From positions 1-20,096 of the forward strand of contig NZ_JNZY01000063.1 of assembly GCF_000717655.1 (NCBI RefSeq): a stretch of DNA of 20,096 bases. The letters run 5' to 3'. Position numbers and translations under genes: made by a program. This DNA comes from Streptomyces katrae (lineage in GTDB: Bacteria; Actinomycetota; Actinomycetes; Streptomycetales; Streptomycetaceae). Below, piece after piece: positions 12,259-20,006 of the stretch (its first letter is position 1; the number at the start of each line of letters is the position of its first letter). The notes beneath the pieces are model-generated. The model ran no database searches, was not told the origin of the DNA, and was given only the letters and a program-made list of their open reading frames with translations.

Positions 12259-13982
12259 GTCTGCTCGTCGTAGGGCTGAGCCACCGCAGCGCGCCGGTGA
12301 GCGTGCTCGAACGTGCCTCCCTGTCGGCCGACGCCAAGGTCAAGCTGGTGCACGACACCCTCGCCGCGGAGCCGGCGACGGAGGCGACGGTGCTCGCCAC
12401 GTGCAACCGGATCGAGCTGTACGCGGACGTGGACAAGTTCCACGCCGGTGTGGCCGAGCTGTCGACCCTGCTCGCGCAGCACAGCGGGGTGGCTCTGGAG
12501 GAGCTCACTCCGTACCTGTACGTCCACTACGAGGACCGGGCCGTCCACCACCTGTTCTCGGTGGCGTGCGGGCTGGACTCGATGGTGATCGGCGAAGGCC
12601 AGATCCTCGGGCAGATCAAGGACGCGCTGGCGCTGGGGCAGGAGCTCCACAGCGCGGGCCGCCTGATCAACGACCTGTTCCAGCAGGCGCTGCGCGTCGG
12701 CAAGCGGGCGCACTCCGAGACCGGGATCGACCGCGCCGGGCAGTCGCTGGTGACCTTCGGGCTCGAGCAGCTGACCGCCGGGCGCGAGCCGGTGGACGTC
12801 TGGGCCAAGGACAAGCGGGCGCTGGTGATCGGCGCCGGGTCGATGTCCTCGCTGGCCGCGGCCACGCTGGCGCGGGTGGGCGTCGCCGAGATCGCCGTCG
12901 CGAACCGCACCGCAGAGCGGGCGGACCGTTTGGTCGAGATTCTGGTTGCCTCAGGCACTGGGGTGCTGGCCCGGTCCGTTCCGATGGCGTCGGTCGCCGA
13001 TGAGCTGACACGAGTCGACGTCGTCGTGTCCTGTACCGGGGCCACGGGGCTGGTGCTGAGCGGGGACCAGGTCGCGGCTGCGGTGGCGGGCCCTGCGGGG
13101 CTCCTCCCCTCCCCGCCCCTTCCCGATTCCCGGGGCTCCGGCCCGGACGCCGCGCCTCAAACGCCGGTGGAGCCGGATTCGGTCCTGGCGCGGCTCGTGG
13201 CCGCCGCCGAGGCCGGGGTGCGGCTGGCCGACGGCGGGGTGGCGCGGACCATCGTGCCCGGGGCCGACCGTGACGGGTGCCCCGTCGACGTGCCCGCCGC
13301 CGACGGGCGGGCCGCGCTCACCGGGGTCGACGCCAACTCCCTCGAACTGCACGGCACATGGGCCGACCAGGGCGAGGCCGCCGCGCAGCGGCAGCCCCGC
13401 AAGGGCGCCCGCAGCCAGGTCGACGCGGCGCCCGTACGGCTGGCGCTGCTGGACCTGGCCATGCCGCGCGACATCGACGCCGCCGCGCACCGGATCCCGG
13501 GCGTGCGGCTCGTCGACATCGAATCGCTCGCCGAAGCATCGGCCGACGCGCCGATGGCGGCCGACGTGGACGCCGTACGCGGCATAGTCGCCGAAGAGGT
13601 GGCCGCCTTCGGCGCCGCGCAGCGGGCCGCGCACATCACGCCGACCGTCGTCGCCCTGCGGGCGATGGCCGCCGAGGTCGTGGCCATGGAAGTGGCACGG
13701 CTCGACGGGCGGCTCCCGGACTTGGACGAGCGGCAGCGGGCCGAGGTCACCCAGACCGTGCGCCGTGTCGTCGACAAGCTCCTCCACGCGCCGACCGTGC
13801 GCGTCAAGCAGCTCGCCAGCGAGCCCGGCGGCGCCGGGTACGCCGAGGCACTGCGCGAACTCTTCGACCTCGACCCGCAGACGGTGGCCTCCGTCAGCCG
13901 GGCGGACGCGGCCGGCCAGGCCGGACAGGTCGACCAGGCCGGACAGGCCGACAAGAACGACGACTCAGGACGGGCATCATGA
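12255..13982 (+). CDS. hemA: Glutamyl-tRNA reductase
   Basis: A 575-residue enzyme that reduces glutamyl-tRNA(Glu) to glutamate-1-semialdehyde with NADPH, the first committed step of haem synthesis by the C5 route. The N-terminal catalytic domain has LLVVGLSHRSAPV and the active-site Cys in VLATCNRIELY (C50), then SVACGLDSMVIGEGQILGQI. The NADPH domain has VIGAGSMSSLAAATL and IAVANRTAERA. The helical dimerisation domain is at the end (VVDKLLHAPTVRVKQLA). Most bacterial enzymes have about 420-460 residues; here roughly 120 extra residues (about 275-395) interrupt the NADPH domain after VVSCTGATGLVLSG, and residues 283-309 are encoded by a dispersed Streptomyces DNA repeat. ATG 12255 overlaps the rex stop and the end overlaps hemC, each by four bases. 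Confidence 0.96.
   Translation: MSLLVVGLSHRSAPVSVLERASLSADAKVKLVHDTLAAEPATEATVLATCNRIELYADVDKFHAGVAELSTLLAQHSGVALEELTPYLYVHYEDRAVHHLFSVACGLDSMVIGEGQILGQIKDALALGQELHSAGRLINDLFQQALRVGKRAHSETGIDRAGQSLVTFGLEQLTAGREPVDVWAKDKRALVIGAGSMSSLAAATLARVGVAEIAVANRTAERADRLVEILVASGTGVLARSVPMASVADELTRVDVVVSCTGATGLVLSGDQVAAAVAGPAGLLPSPPLPDSRGSGPDAAPQTPVEPDSVLARLVAAAEAGVRLADGGVARTIVPGADRDGCPVDVPAADGRAALTGVDANSLELHGTWADQGEAAAQRQPRKGARSQVDAAPVRLALLDLAMPRDIDAAAHRIPGVRLVDIESLAEASADAPMAADVDAVRGIVAEEVAAFGAAQRAAHITPTVVALRAMAAEVVAMEVARLDGRLPDLDERQRAEVTQTVRRVVDKLLHAPTVRVKQLASEPGGAGYAEALRELFDLDPQTVASVSRADAAGQAGQVDQAGQADKNDDSGRAS
13107..13180 (+). repeat. Streptomyces interspersed GC-rich repeat inside hemA
   Basis: The stretch CGGGGCTCCGGCCCGGACGC then GCGCCTCAAACGCCGG and GGAGCCGGATT resembles the short element scattered through intergenic regions of many Streptomyces genomes (GGGGCTCCGCCCCGGACC with GCGCCTCAAACGCCGG), recalled from memory. 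Here it lies inside the hemA frame without a stop codon and encodes LPSPPLPDSRGSGPDAAPQ and the following TPVEPDS. Confidence 0.7.
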
Positions 13983-14947
13983 ATCCACGTCTCGACCAGC
14001 CCCTGCGGCTCGGCACGCGGCGCAGCAAGCTGGCCATGTCCCAGTCCGGCCATGTCGCCGACGCGGTACGGGCGATCACCGGCCGGCCCGTCGAGCTCGT
14101 GGAGATCACGACCTACGGTGACGTGTCCCGTGAGAACCTCGCGCAGATCGGCGGCACCGGCGTGTTCGTCACCGCGCTGCGCGACGCGCTGGTGCGCGGC
14201 GAGGTCGACTTCGCCGTCCACTCGCTGAAGGACCTGCCGACCACGCAGCCCGAGGAGCTCGTGATCGCGGCCATGCCGCTGCGCGAGGACCCGCGCGACG
14301 CGCTCGTCGCCCGCGACGGCCTGACCTTCGAGCAGCTGCCCGACGGCGCCCGCATCGGTACCGGGTCGCCGCGCCGCATGGCGCAGCTCAACCACTACGC
14401 GCGCACCCTCGGGAAGCGCATCGAGACCGTCGCCATCCGGGGGAACGTAGACACCCGGATCGGCTTCGTGCGCGACGGCGAGCTGGATGCCGTCGTCCTC
14501 GCCGCCGCCGGGCTGAACCGGATCGGCCGCAGCGCCGAGGCGACCGACTTCCTGTCGGTCGACAACGTGCTGCCCGCTCCCGGCCAGGGTGCCCTGGCCG
14601 TGGAATGCCTCGCGTCCGACGCGGAGCTCATCGCTTCGCTCGCCGAGCTCGACGACCCGCACACCCGGGCCGCCGTGACCGCCGAGCGTTCCCTGCTCGC
14701 CGCCCTGGAGGCCGGCTGCAGCGCACCTGTGGGTGCACTCGCCGATCTTCTGGCCGACGGCCAGGTTGTCAATGAAATGCGCCTGCGCGGCGTCGTCGGC
14801 ACCCTCGACGGCTCGACGCTCGTGCAGCTGTCCACCACCGGTCCCGTGCCCCAGTCGTACGACGAGGCCATGGCGCTCGGCCGCGAACTCGCGGACGAGA
14901 TGCTGGCCAAGGGCGCGGCCGGTCTGATGGGGGAGCGATCGCTTTGA
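13979..14947 (+). CDS. hemC: Porphobilinogen deaminase (hydroxymethylbilane synthase)
   Basis: A 322-residue enzyme that joins four porphobilinogen units into hydroxymethylbilane. Visible hallmarks are LRLGTRRSKLAMSQSGHV at the N terminus, the catalytic Asp in HSLKDLPT (D85), the Arg-rich substrate segment GTGSPRRMAQL, the motif IRGNVDTRI, the hinge LPAPGQGALAVEC and the cofactor-attachment Cys in LEAGCSAPVGA (C247), which carries the dipyrromethane. Length is normal for the family. ATG 13979 overlaps the hemA stop in an ATGA and there is no strong independent ribosome site, so translation is probably coupled to hemA. The stop overlaps the hemD start by four bases. Confidence 0.97.
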   Translation: MNPRLDQPLRLGTRRSKLAMSQSGHVADAVRAITGRPVELVEITTYGDVSRENLAQIGGTGVFVTALRDALVRGEVDFAVHSLKDLPTTQPEELVIAAMPLREDPRDALVARDGLTFEQLPDGARIGTGSPRRMAQLNHYARTLGKRIETVAIRGNVDTRIGFVRDGELDAVVLAAAGLNRIGRSAEATDFLSVDNVLPAPGQGALAVECLASDAELIASLAELDDPHTRAAVTAERSLLAALEAGCSAPVGALADLLADGQVVNEMRLRGVVGTLDGSTLVQLSTTGPVPQSYDEAMALGRELADEMLAKGAAGLMGERSL

Positions 14948-16620
14948 ACCCCTCACGTCCGACCACCTCCGCTTTTCCGGTCGTCGCCACGCACGGGCAC
15001 GTCACCTTCCTCGGTGCCGGCCCCGGTGACCCGGGTCTGCTGACGCTCCGCGCCGTCGAGGCGCTCGCGGCCGCGGACGTACTGATCGCGGAGCCCGAGG
15101 TGCTCGAGGTCGTACGCACGCATGCGCGTGCGGGAGTGGACACGCCACAGCTGACGATTGCTGACGAAGTGTCAGCAGCCGCCGGTGTCCCGGTGATCCG
15201 GGACGCGTCCAATCTTGTCATGGAGGCCGCGCGCTCCGGCAGGCGGGTCGTCCGTGCCGTCACCGGCGACCCCGGACTCGACGGCAACGCGGCCGACGAG
15301 ATGCTCGCCTGCGCCACCGGCGGCATCCCCTTCGAGGTGGTGCCCGGCGTCGCGACCGCCGTCGGCGTGCCCGCGTACGCGGGTGTGCCGCTGCGGGGCG
15401 GCCGGGGCGACGCAGGCACGGACGTGCGGTTCGTGGACGCGCGCAACGCCTCCGCACGCTGCTGGAGCGAGGTCGGCGCCAGCGACGGCACCCTCGTCGT
15501 CTCCGCGACGCTGGAGACCGTCTCGAGCGCCGCCGCCGAGCTGGTGTCCGCCGGGCGCAAGCCCGACACCCCGCTCACGGTGACCGTCGCCGGTACGACG
15601 ACGCGCCAGCGCACCTGGAACGCGACCCTCGGGACCATCGCCCAGGTGTTCAAGCAGGGCAAGGTGCTCCCGTCGCCCGAGGGCGCCCGGCCCGTCATAG
15701 CCGTGGTCGGTGAGCACGGCGCCGCCGCACGGCGCGAGGAGCTGGCCTGGTTCGAGTCGAAGCCGCTGTTCGGCTGGCGGGTCCTCGTACCGCGTACCAA
15801 GGAGCAGGCCGCTTCGCTCTCCGACCAGCTGCGTTCGTACGGCGCGGTGCCGCACGAGGTGCCGACCATCGCCGTGGAACCGCCGCGCACCCCGCAGCAG
15901 ATGGAGCGCGCGGTCAAGGGCCTGGTGACGGGCCGCTACGAGTGGATCGCCTTCACCAGCGTGAACGCGGTGAAGGCCGTCCGGGAGAAGTTCGAGGAGT
16001 ACGGGCTCGACGCCCGTGCCTTCGCGGGCATCAAGGTCGCGGCCGTGGGCGAGCAGACCGCCGCCGCGCTCGTCGAGTTCGGCGTCAAGCCGGACCTGGT
16101 GCCGAGCGGGGAGCAGTCCGCGGCCGGGCTGCTGGAGGACTGGCCGCCGTACGACCCGGTGTTCGACCCGATCGACCGCGTCTTCCTGCCGCGCGCCGAC
16201 ATCGCCACCGAGACCCTGGTGGCCGGGCTGATAGAGCTGGGCTGGGAGGTCGACGACGTCACGGCCTACCGGACCGTGCGCGCGTCGCCGCCGCCGGCGG
16301 ACACGCGCGAGGCGATCAAGGGCGGCGGCTTCGACGCCGTTCTCTTCACGTCGTCCTCGACGGTGCGCAACCTCGTCGGCATCGCCGGCAAGCCGCACAA
16401 CGTGACCGTCATCGCCTGCATCGGGCCGGCCACGGCCAAGACGGCGGAGGAGCACGGCCTTCGGGTCGACGTCCTGTCGCCGGAGCCGAGCGTCAGCAAG
16501 CTGGCGGAGGCCCTGGCCGAGTACGGCGCGGCGCGCCGCGAGGCGGCCAAGGAAGCCGGCGAGTCGGTGTCCCGCCCGAGCGAGCGCCGACCGGGCGCGC
16601 GCAGGCGTCGTACGACGTGA
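14944..16620 (+). CDS. hemD: Fused methyltransferase-like / uroporphyrinogen-III synthase
   Basis: A 558-residue two-domain protein. Residues about 18-260 form a tetrapyrrole methylase-type domain (HVTFLGAGPGDPGLLTLRAV, then VVPGVATAVGVPAYAGVPL). Residues about 272-525 form uroporphyrinogen-III synthase (FGWRVLVPRTKEQAASL, FTSVNAVKAV, AAVGEQTAAAL, VLFTSSSTVRNL, CIGPATAKTAEEHGL), which closes hydroxymethylbilane with inversion of ring D. A basic tail ends RRPGARRRRTT. In the methylase half the SUMT motif GDPFxFGRGxEE is replaced by GDPGLDGNAADE, so methylation of uroporphyrinogen III is doubtful. The start is TTG 14944, overlapping the hemC stop as TTGA, with GGGGGAG seven bases upstream; no ATG or GTG precedes the conserved start of the domain. 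Confidence 0.93.
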   Translation: MNPSRPTTSAFPVVATHGHVTFLGAGPGDPGLLTLRAVEALAAADVLIAEPEVLEVVRTHARAGVDTPQLTIADEVSAAAGVPVIRDASNLVMEAARSGRRVVRAVTGDPGLDGNAADEMLACATGGIPFEVVPGVATAVGVPAYAGVPLRGGRGDAGTDVRFVDARNASARCWSEVGASDGTLVVSATLETVSSAAAELVSAGRKPDTPLTVTVAGTTTRQRTWNATLGTIAQVFKQGKVLPSPEGARPVIAVVGEHGAAARREELAWFESKPLFGWRVLVPRTKEQAASLSDQLRSYGAVPHEVPTIAVEPPRTPQQMERAVKGLVTGRYEWIAFTSVNAVKAVREKFEEYGLDARAFAGIKVAAVGEQTAAALVEFGVKPDLVPSGEQSAAGLLEDWPPYDPVFDPIDRVFLPRADIATETLVAGLIELGWEVDDVTAYRTVRASPPPADTREAIKGGGFDAVLFTSSSTVRNLVGIAGKPHNVTVIACIGPATAKTAEEHGLRVDVLSPEPSVSKLAEALAEYGAARREAAKEAGESVSRPSERRPGARRRRTT

Positions 16621-16629
16621 GGTGTTCCT

Positions 16630-16680
16630 GAATACGGGCCGGGGCCCGGACGCGCTGCGTCCGGGCCCCGGCCCGTATTC
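16630..16680 (+). terminator. Terminator of the rex-hemACD operon
   Basis: A perfect 24-bp stem (16630-16653 with 16657-16680) and a 3-base loop GCT, starting nine bases after the hemD stop. Without a T-tract but exceptionally stable, it would end the operon and insulate the following gene. Confidence 0.88.
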
Positions 16681-16742
16681 GGTTGTGCCGACGGCGGGCT
16701 CTGGCGAGGATCTCCGGCAGACAACGGGGAAACGGGGGGCCG

Positions 16743-18059
16743 ATGGCGGAGCAGGACGACGAGCGGCGGCTCGCGGCGGCGGTGCGGGCGGGGAACCCGG
16801 AGGCGGTACGCACGCTGCTGGAGGCGGGGGCGGACCCGGAGGAGGCGGTGGACGGGAACGGCGGACTGCCGGTGCTGTGCACGGCGGTGGACGCCTTCGC
16901 GTACGAGGTCGCCGAGGCCCTGGTGGCGGGCGGTGCCGACCCGGACCGGGAACTGCCGGACGGTACGACCCCGCTGCTGCGGGCCGTCGAGGGCGGCTCC
17001 CCGGCGACCGTCCGGGCGGTCCGCGGAGAGGTGCCGCGCCTGTCGGCGGGGCAGCGCGAGCGGCTGCTCGCGGCGGCCCGGCACTGGTACGAGACGGGCG
17101 CGGAGGAGGAACTGCGCCGTCGCACCGGGGCGACGGGCCCGGCGCAGTGGTCGTCCGTCGAGGAGGAGTGGTGCGACGTCGAGCAGGTCTCGCTCGGCGG
17201 CGTGACGGTCCGGGCGGGCCACGGGGCCGTCCTGACCGAGCTGGAGCGGGCCTTCCGGATCCCGACGCCGGTGGAGGAGCTGGTGGCCCGGGCCGTCCGG
17301 CATCCCGACGTCTGCCATGTGGACTATTCCGCTTCCTGCTTGTGGCTCGTGCAACGCCGCGACCGGCAGACCTGGTCCGCGGTGGTGGCCTTCCGGCACC
17401 ATCCGTCGCCCGACCACCGCCGGTTCGTGGTCGACTACCTGCGGAGCAGGGACAGGGACCTGTCGATCAGCCTCGGCGTGAACCCGTACCAAGAGGAGGA
17501 GGCCGGCCTCTTCAAGGCCTGGGCGGTGGAGGAGACGGACGGCGGGGTGCTCGCCGCGGTGCTCGATGCCGTCTCGGACGACGGATACGACGATCCCCTC
17601 GCGCTGCGGTACGCCGGGCACCCGGACCCGCGGCTGCGGCGGGAGGTGCCGCACCTGTTCGAGGCCCCGCTGACGCCGGAGGCCACCGCCGCCCTGTTCG
17701 CCCTCTCCGGGGATCCGGACCCGGAGGTACGGGGGCACGCGGGAGGCAGGCTCGGCCGCGAGCTGGGTGCCGCGCCGGAGGTCCGGGCGGTGGTCCTCGG
17801 TCTGGTCCGTGACCCGGACCCCGGTGTACGGGCCACGGCCGCGGCCGTCCTGGCCGTGGGCGACGACCGCACGCCGGAGGCCACGGAGGCACTGGTGGCG
17901 CTGCTCGCGGAGGAGGACCAGGAGCTCCGCCTGGAGGGCGCGTACGGCCTCGCCCTGCGCGACGACCCGCGCACGCGGGAGGCGTACGAGCGGGTGGGCC
18001 CGCTGGGCCCGCAGCACGAGCACGACCACCGCCGCGGCGGCCTGTGGCGGAACCCGTAG
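16743..18059 (+). CDS. Ankyrin and HEAT-repeat protein
   Basis: A 438-residue soluble protein of repeats. Residues about 5-100 contain ankyrin-type units (RRLAAAVRAGNPEAVRTLLE, AGADPEEAV, then VAEALVAGGADPDRELPDG). The middle (about 110-270) is not recognised and has Trp, Cys and His residues, as in CHVDYSASCLWLV and VAFRHHPSPDHRRFVV. Residues about 282-420 are HEAT-like units with the recurring pattern DPDPEVRGHAGG, DPDPGVRATAAA and DQELRLEGAYGLA. Such scaffolds usually mediate protein-protein contacts; no catalytic motif is visible. ATG 16743 follows GGGGGG with good spacing. It lies between the hemD terminator and hemB, in the same direction. I do not remember this gene between hemD and hemB in S. 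coelicolor, so it may be a lineage-specific insertion. Function unknown. Confidence 0.82.
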   Translation: MAEQDDERRLAAAVRAGNPEAVRTLLEAGADPEEAVDGNGGLPVLCTAVDAFAYEVAEALVAGGADPDRELPDGTTPLLRAVEGGSPATVRAVRGEVPRLSAGQRERLLAAARHWYETGAEEELRRRTGATGPAQWSSVEEEWCDVEQVSLGGVTVRAGHGAVLTELERAFRIPTPVEELVARAVRHPDVCHVDYSASCLWLVQRRDRQTWSAVVAFRHHPSPDHRRFVVDYLRSRDRDLSISLGVNPYQEEEAGLFKAWAVEETDGGVLAAVLDAVSDDGYDDPLALRYAGHPDPRLRREVPHLFEAPLTPEATAALFALSGDPDPEVRGHAGGRLGRELGAAPEVRAVVLGLVRDPDPGVRATAAAVLAVGDDRTPEATEALVALLAEEDQELRLEGAYGLALRDDPRTREAYERVGPLGPQHEHDHRRGGLWRNP

Positions 18060-18315
18060 CGGCCGACCCGGCGGGTCAGACCGGAGGGGGGCCGACAGCG
18101 GGGGCGGCCTGCCGCGGATCGGGGACCGGGACGCCGGTGCCGCGGGCGGGCGGGGGCTGCTGCTGGTGGCGGCCCTGGCCGAGCGGTGGGGGGTCGGGCC
18201 GCGCAGCCCCGGAAAGATGGTGTGGTGCGAGCTGGCCGTGACGGGCTGCGGGCGGGACACACACACCCCCTAGGCTGGGAGCGACTGCTGTCCAGGCTCG
18301 AAGAGGCGACTGAGT
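18060..18315 (+). promoter_or_regulatory. hemB upstream region
   Basis: A 256-base gap with no gene I can support. A TAGGCT hexamer at 18271-18276, 39 bases before the hemB start, could be its -10 element; the best -35 candidate, 18 bases further upstream, is poor. No Rex operator of the type seen at 11308 is visible here, so hemB seems to be controlled separately from rex-hemACD. Confidence 0.4.
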
Positions 18316-19317
18316 ATGAGCGCGTACGGATCCTTCCCCGGCTCGCGGCCCCGCCGGCTGCGCACCACCCCGGCGATGCGGCGGATGGTCGCGGAGAACA
18401 GGCTGCACCCCTCGGACCTGATCCTGCCGGCGTTCGTACGCGAGGGCATCAGCGAGCCGCTCGCCATCTCGGCGATGCCGGGCGTCGTCCAGCACACGCG
18501 GGACACGCTGCGGAAGGCGGCCGTCGAGGCGGTGGAGGCGGGCGTCGCGGGGATCATGCTCTTCGGGGTCCCGGCCGACGAGAACAAGGACGCGCTGGGC
18601 ACGGCGGGCACGGAGCCGGACGGCATCCTGCAGCTCGCGATCCGCGACGTGAAGGCGGAGGTGGGCGACGATCTGGTGATCATGTCCGACCTCTGCCTGG
18701 ACGAGTACACCGACCACGGCCACTGCGGCGTACTGGACGAGCACGGGCGCGTCGACAACGACGCGACGCTGGAGCGGTACGCGGAGATGGCCCAGGTCCA
18801 GGCCGACGCGGGCGTCCACGTGGTCGGACCGAGCGGCATGATGGACGGCCAGGTCGGCGTCATCCGCGACGCGCTCGACGAGACCGGGCACGAGGACGTC
18901 TCGATCCTCGCGTACACGGCGAAGTACTCCTCGGCCTTCTACGGCCCGTTCCGCGAGGCCGTCGCCTCCTCGCTGCAGGGCGACCGCAAGACGTACCAGC
19001 AGGACCCGGCGAACGCCCGCGAGTCCCTGCGGGAGCTGGCGCTCGACCTGGAGGAGGGCGCGGACATGGTCATGGTCAAGCCGGCCGGCCCGTACCTGGA
19101 CATCCTGTACCGGGTCGCGCAGGCCGTGGACGTCCCGGTGGCCGCGTACCAGATCAGCGGCGAGTTCGCGATGATCGAGGCGGCGGCGGAGAAGGGCTGG
19201 ATCGAGCGCGACCGGGCCGTCCTGGAGACCCTGCTGGGCATCAAGCGGGCCGGCGCGGACACGATCCTGACGTACTGGGCGACCGAGGTCGCGGGCTGGC
19301 TGCGCGAGACGCGCTGA
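18316..19317 (+). CDS. hemB: Delta-aminolevulinic acid dehydratase (porphobilinogen synthase)
   Basis: A 333-residue enzyme that condenses two 5-aminolevulinate molecules to porphobilinogen. Both active-site lysines are present: K203 in [14 protein letters not shown] and the Schiff-base K255 in [12 protein letters not shown]. The metal region reads [15 protein letters not shown] (C127, D129, C137): two of the three zinc cysteines of the E. coli type are kept while the middle one is Asp, as in magnesium/potassium-type enzymes. The conserved C-terminal segment is ISGEFAMI. Length is normal. ATG 18316 is preceded by GAGG nine bases away. It stands apart from rex-hemACD with its own upstream region. 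Confidence 0.97.
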   Translation: MSAYGSFPGSRPRRLRTTPAMRRMVAENRLHPSDLILPAFVREGISEPLAISAMPGVVQHTRDTLRKAAVEAVEAGVAGIMLFGVPADENKDALGTAGTEPDGILQLAIRDVKAEVGDDLVIMSDLCLDEYTDHGHCGVLDEHGRVDNDATLERYAEMAQVQADAGVHVVGPSGMMDGQVGVIRDALDETGHEDVSILAYTAKYSSAFYGPFREAVASSLQGDRKTYQQDPANARESLRELALDLEEGADMVMVKPAGPYLDILYRVAQAVDVPVAAYQISGEFAMIEAAAEKGWIERDRAVLETLLGIKRAGADTILTYWATEVAGWLRETR

Positions 19318-19341
19318 CCCTCGCCGGAGGTTCCCCGCCGG

Positions 19342-19449
19342 TCAGCGCAGCGGCCACACGTGCCGCTCGGACCCGGCGGGGGGCCCGGCTCGCCAGACCC
19401 GCCACCACACCCGCCACTGCCCCGGCTTCAGCCGCCGCGCTCTGCCCAT
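19342..19449 (-). CDS. Possible 35-residue Trp-rich small protein
   Basis: A short frame from ATG 19449 to TGA, convergent with hemB, 24 bases from its stop. The product begins MGRARRLKPGQWRVWWRVWR and ends RHVWPLR: nine Arg/Lys and five Trp in the first 20 residues plus one Trp near the end. Of the 35 sense codons, 33 end in G or C, which fits real Streptomyces coding sequence but is also helped by the GC content. A TACGCT hexamer (19457-19462) lies seven bases before the ATG, with GTGAGC (19480-19485) 17 bases further up, as in a leaderless gene. No homologue is known to me. It could be a chance frame. Confidence 0.42.
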   Translation of the reverse strand: MGRARRLKPGQWRVWWRVWRAGPPAGSERHVWPLR

Positions 19450-19614
19450 GCGGGGGAGCGTAGGCGGGCCCGGTCGGCGGCTCACGGAGCGGGACTGGAG
19501 TTTGTCAATCCGCGGACTCGGTACCGGTGGAGCTGCCAGGCCGCGTACGCGCTTCCCCCGGCCACGGCCTCCACGCCCGCGGGCGGGCCCCGCAACGGGC
19601 TTGATCGGCGTGTC
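19450..19614. other. Short non-coding gap
   Basis: 165 bases containing the putative promoter of the Trp-rich mini-ORF and a TTGACA on the minus strand (19508-19503) with no suitable -10 element. No terminator is evident for the membrane protein gene that ends here. Confidence 0.4.
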
Positions 19615-19959
19615 TCAAGGCCAGTCGACGATGCCGGCGAACACGAGGTAGTCGAGGACGACGGCGACGGGGGCGAGCAGTGCGAACCCGACGCGGCGGG
19701 CGGAGTTCCGCCGCTGCCAGGGGAGCGCCCAGCTGGTCACCAGCACGGCCAGGACGAGCAGCAGGCCGGTGGTGAAGGCGGGGAACGCGATGTCGTACGA
19801 GGCGTCGAACCGGTCGCTCGCCGCGTCGGCGCAGGAGTCGCAGGCCATGGGGGACAGCCCGACGAAGAAGAACGCGACGAGGGCCATCGGCAGCGTCAGC
19901 AGGGTGGAGACGAGCGGCGCGACGAAGGCGCGCTTGGCGCGCGAGGTGTCCGGATCCAT
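19615..19959 (-). CDS. Small integral membrane protein
   Basis: A 114-residue protein with three hydrophobic segments: VAPLVSTLLTLPMALVAFFF (about 13-32), an AFPAFTTGLLLVLAVLVTSW segment (about 58-78) and LLAPVAVVLDYLVFAGIV (about 92-112). The loop between the first two has a CxxC pair in MACDSCADA, probably on the outer face. I do not recognise the family and cannot assign a role. ATG 19959 is used; an in-frame TTG lies four codons earlier. It runs in the same direction as the gene entering from the right edge, 47 bases behind it, so the two may be co-transcribed. Confidence 0.68.
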   Translation of the reverse strand: MDPDTSRAKRAFVAPLVSTLLTLPMALVAFFFVGLSPMACDSCADAASDRFDASYDIAFPAFTTGLLLVLAVLVTSWALPWQRRNSARRVGFALLAPVAVVLDYLVFAGIVDWP

Positions 19960-20006
19960 GGCTCGAGTCAACCGCGCCCGCGGGGCGGATGCATGAGCGC
20001 TGGTAC

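Noticed and set aside
18076..18891. Minus-strand frame across the hemB start
   Set aside because: A shadow of hemB with no domain and no start signals.
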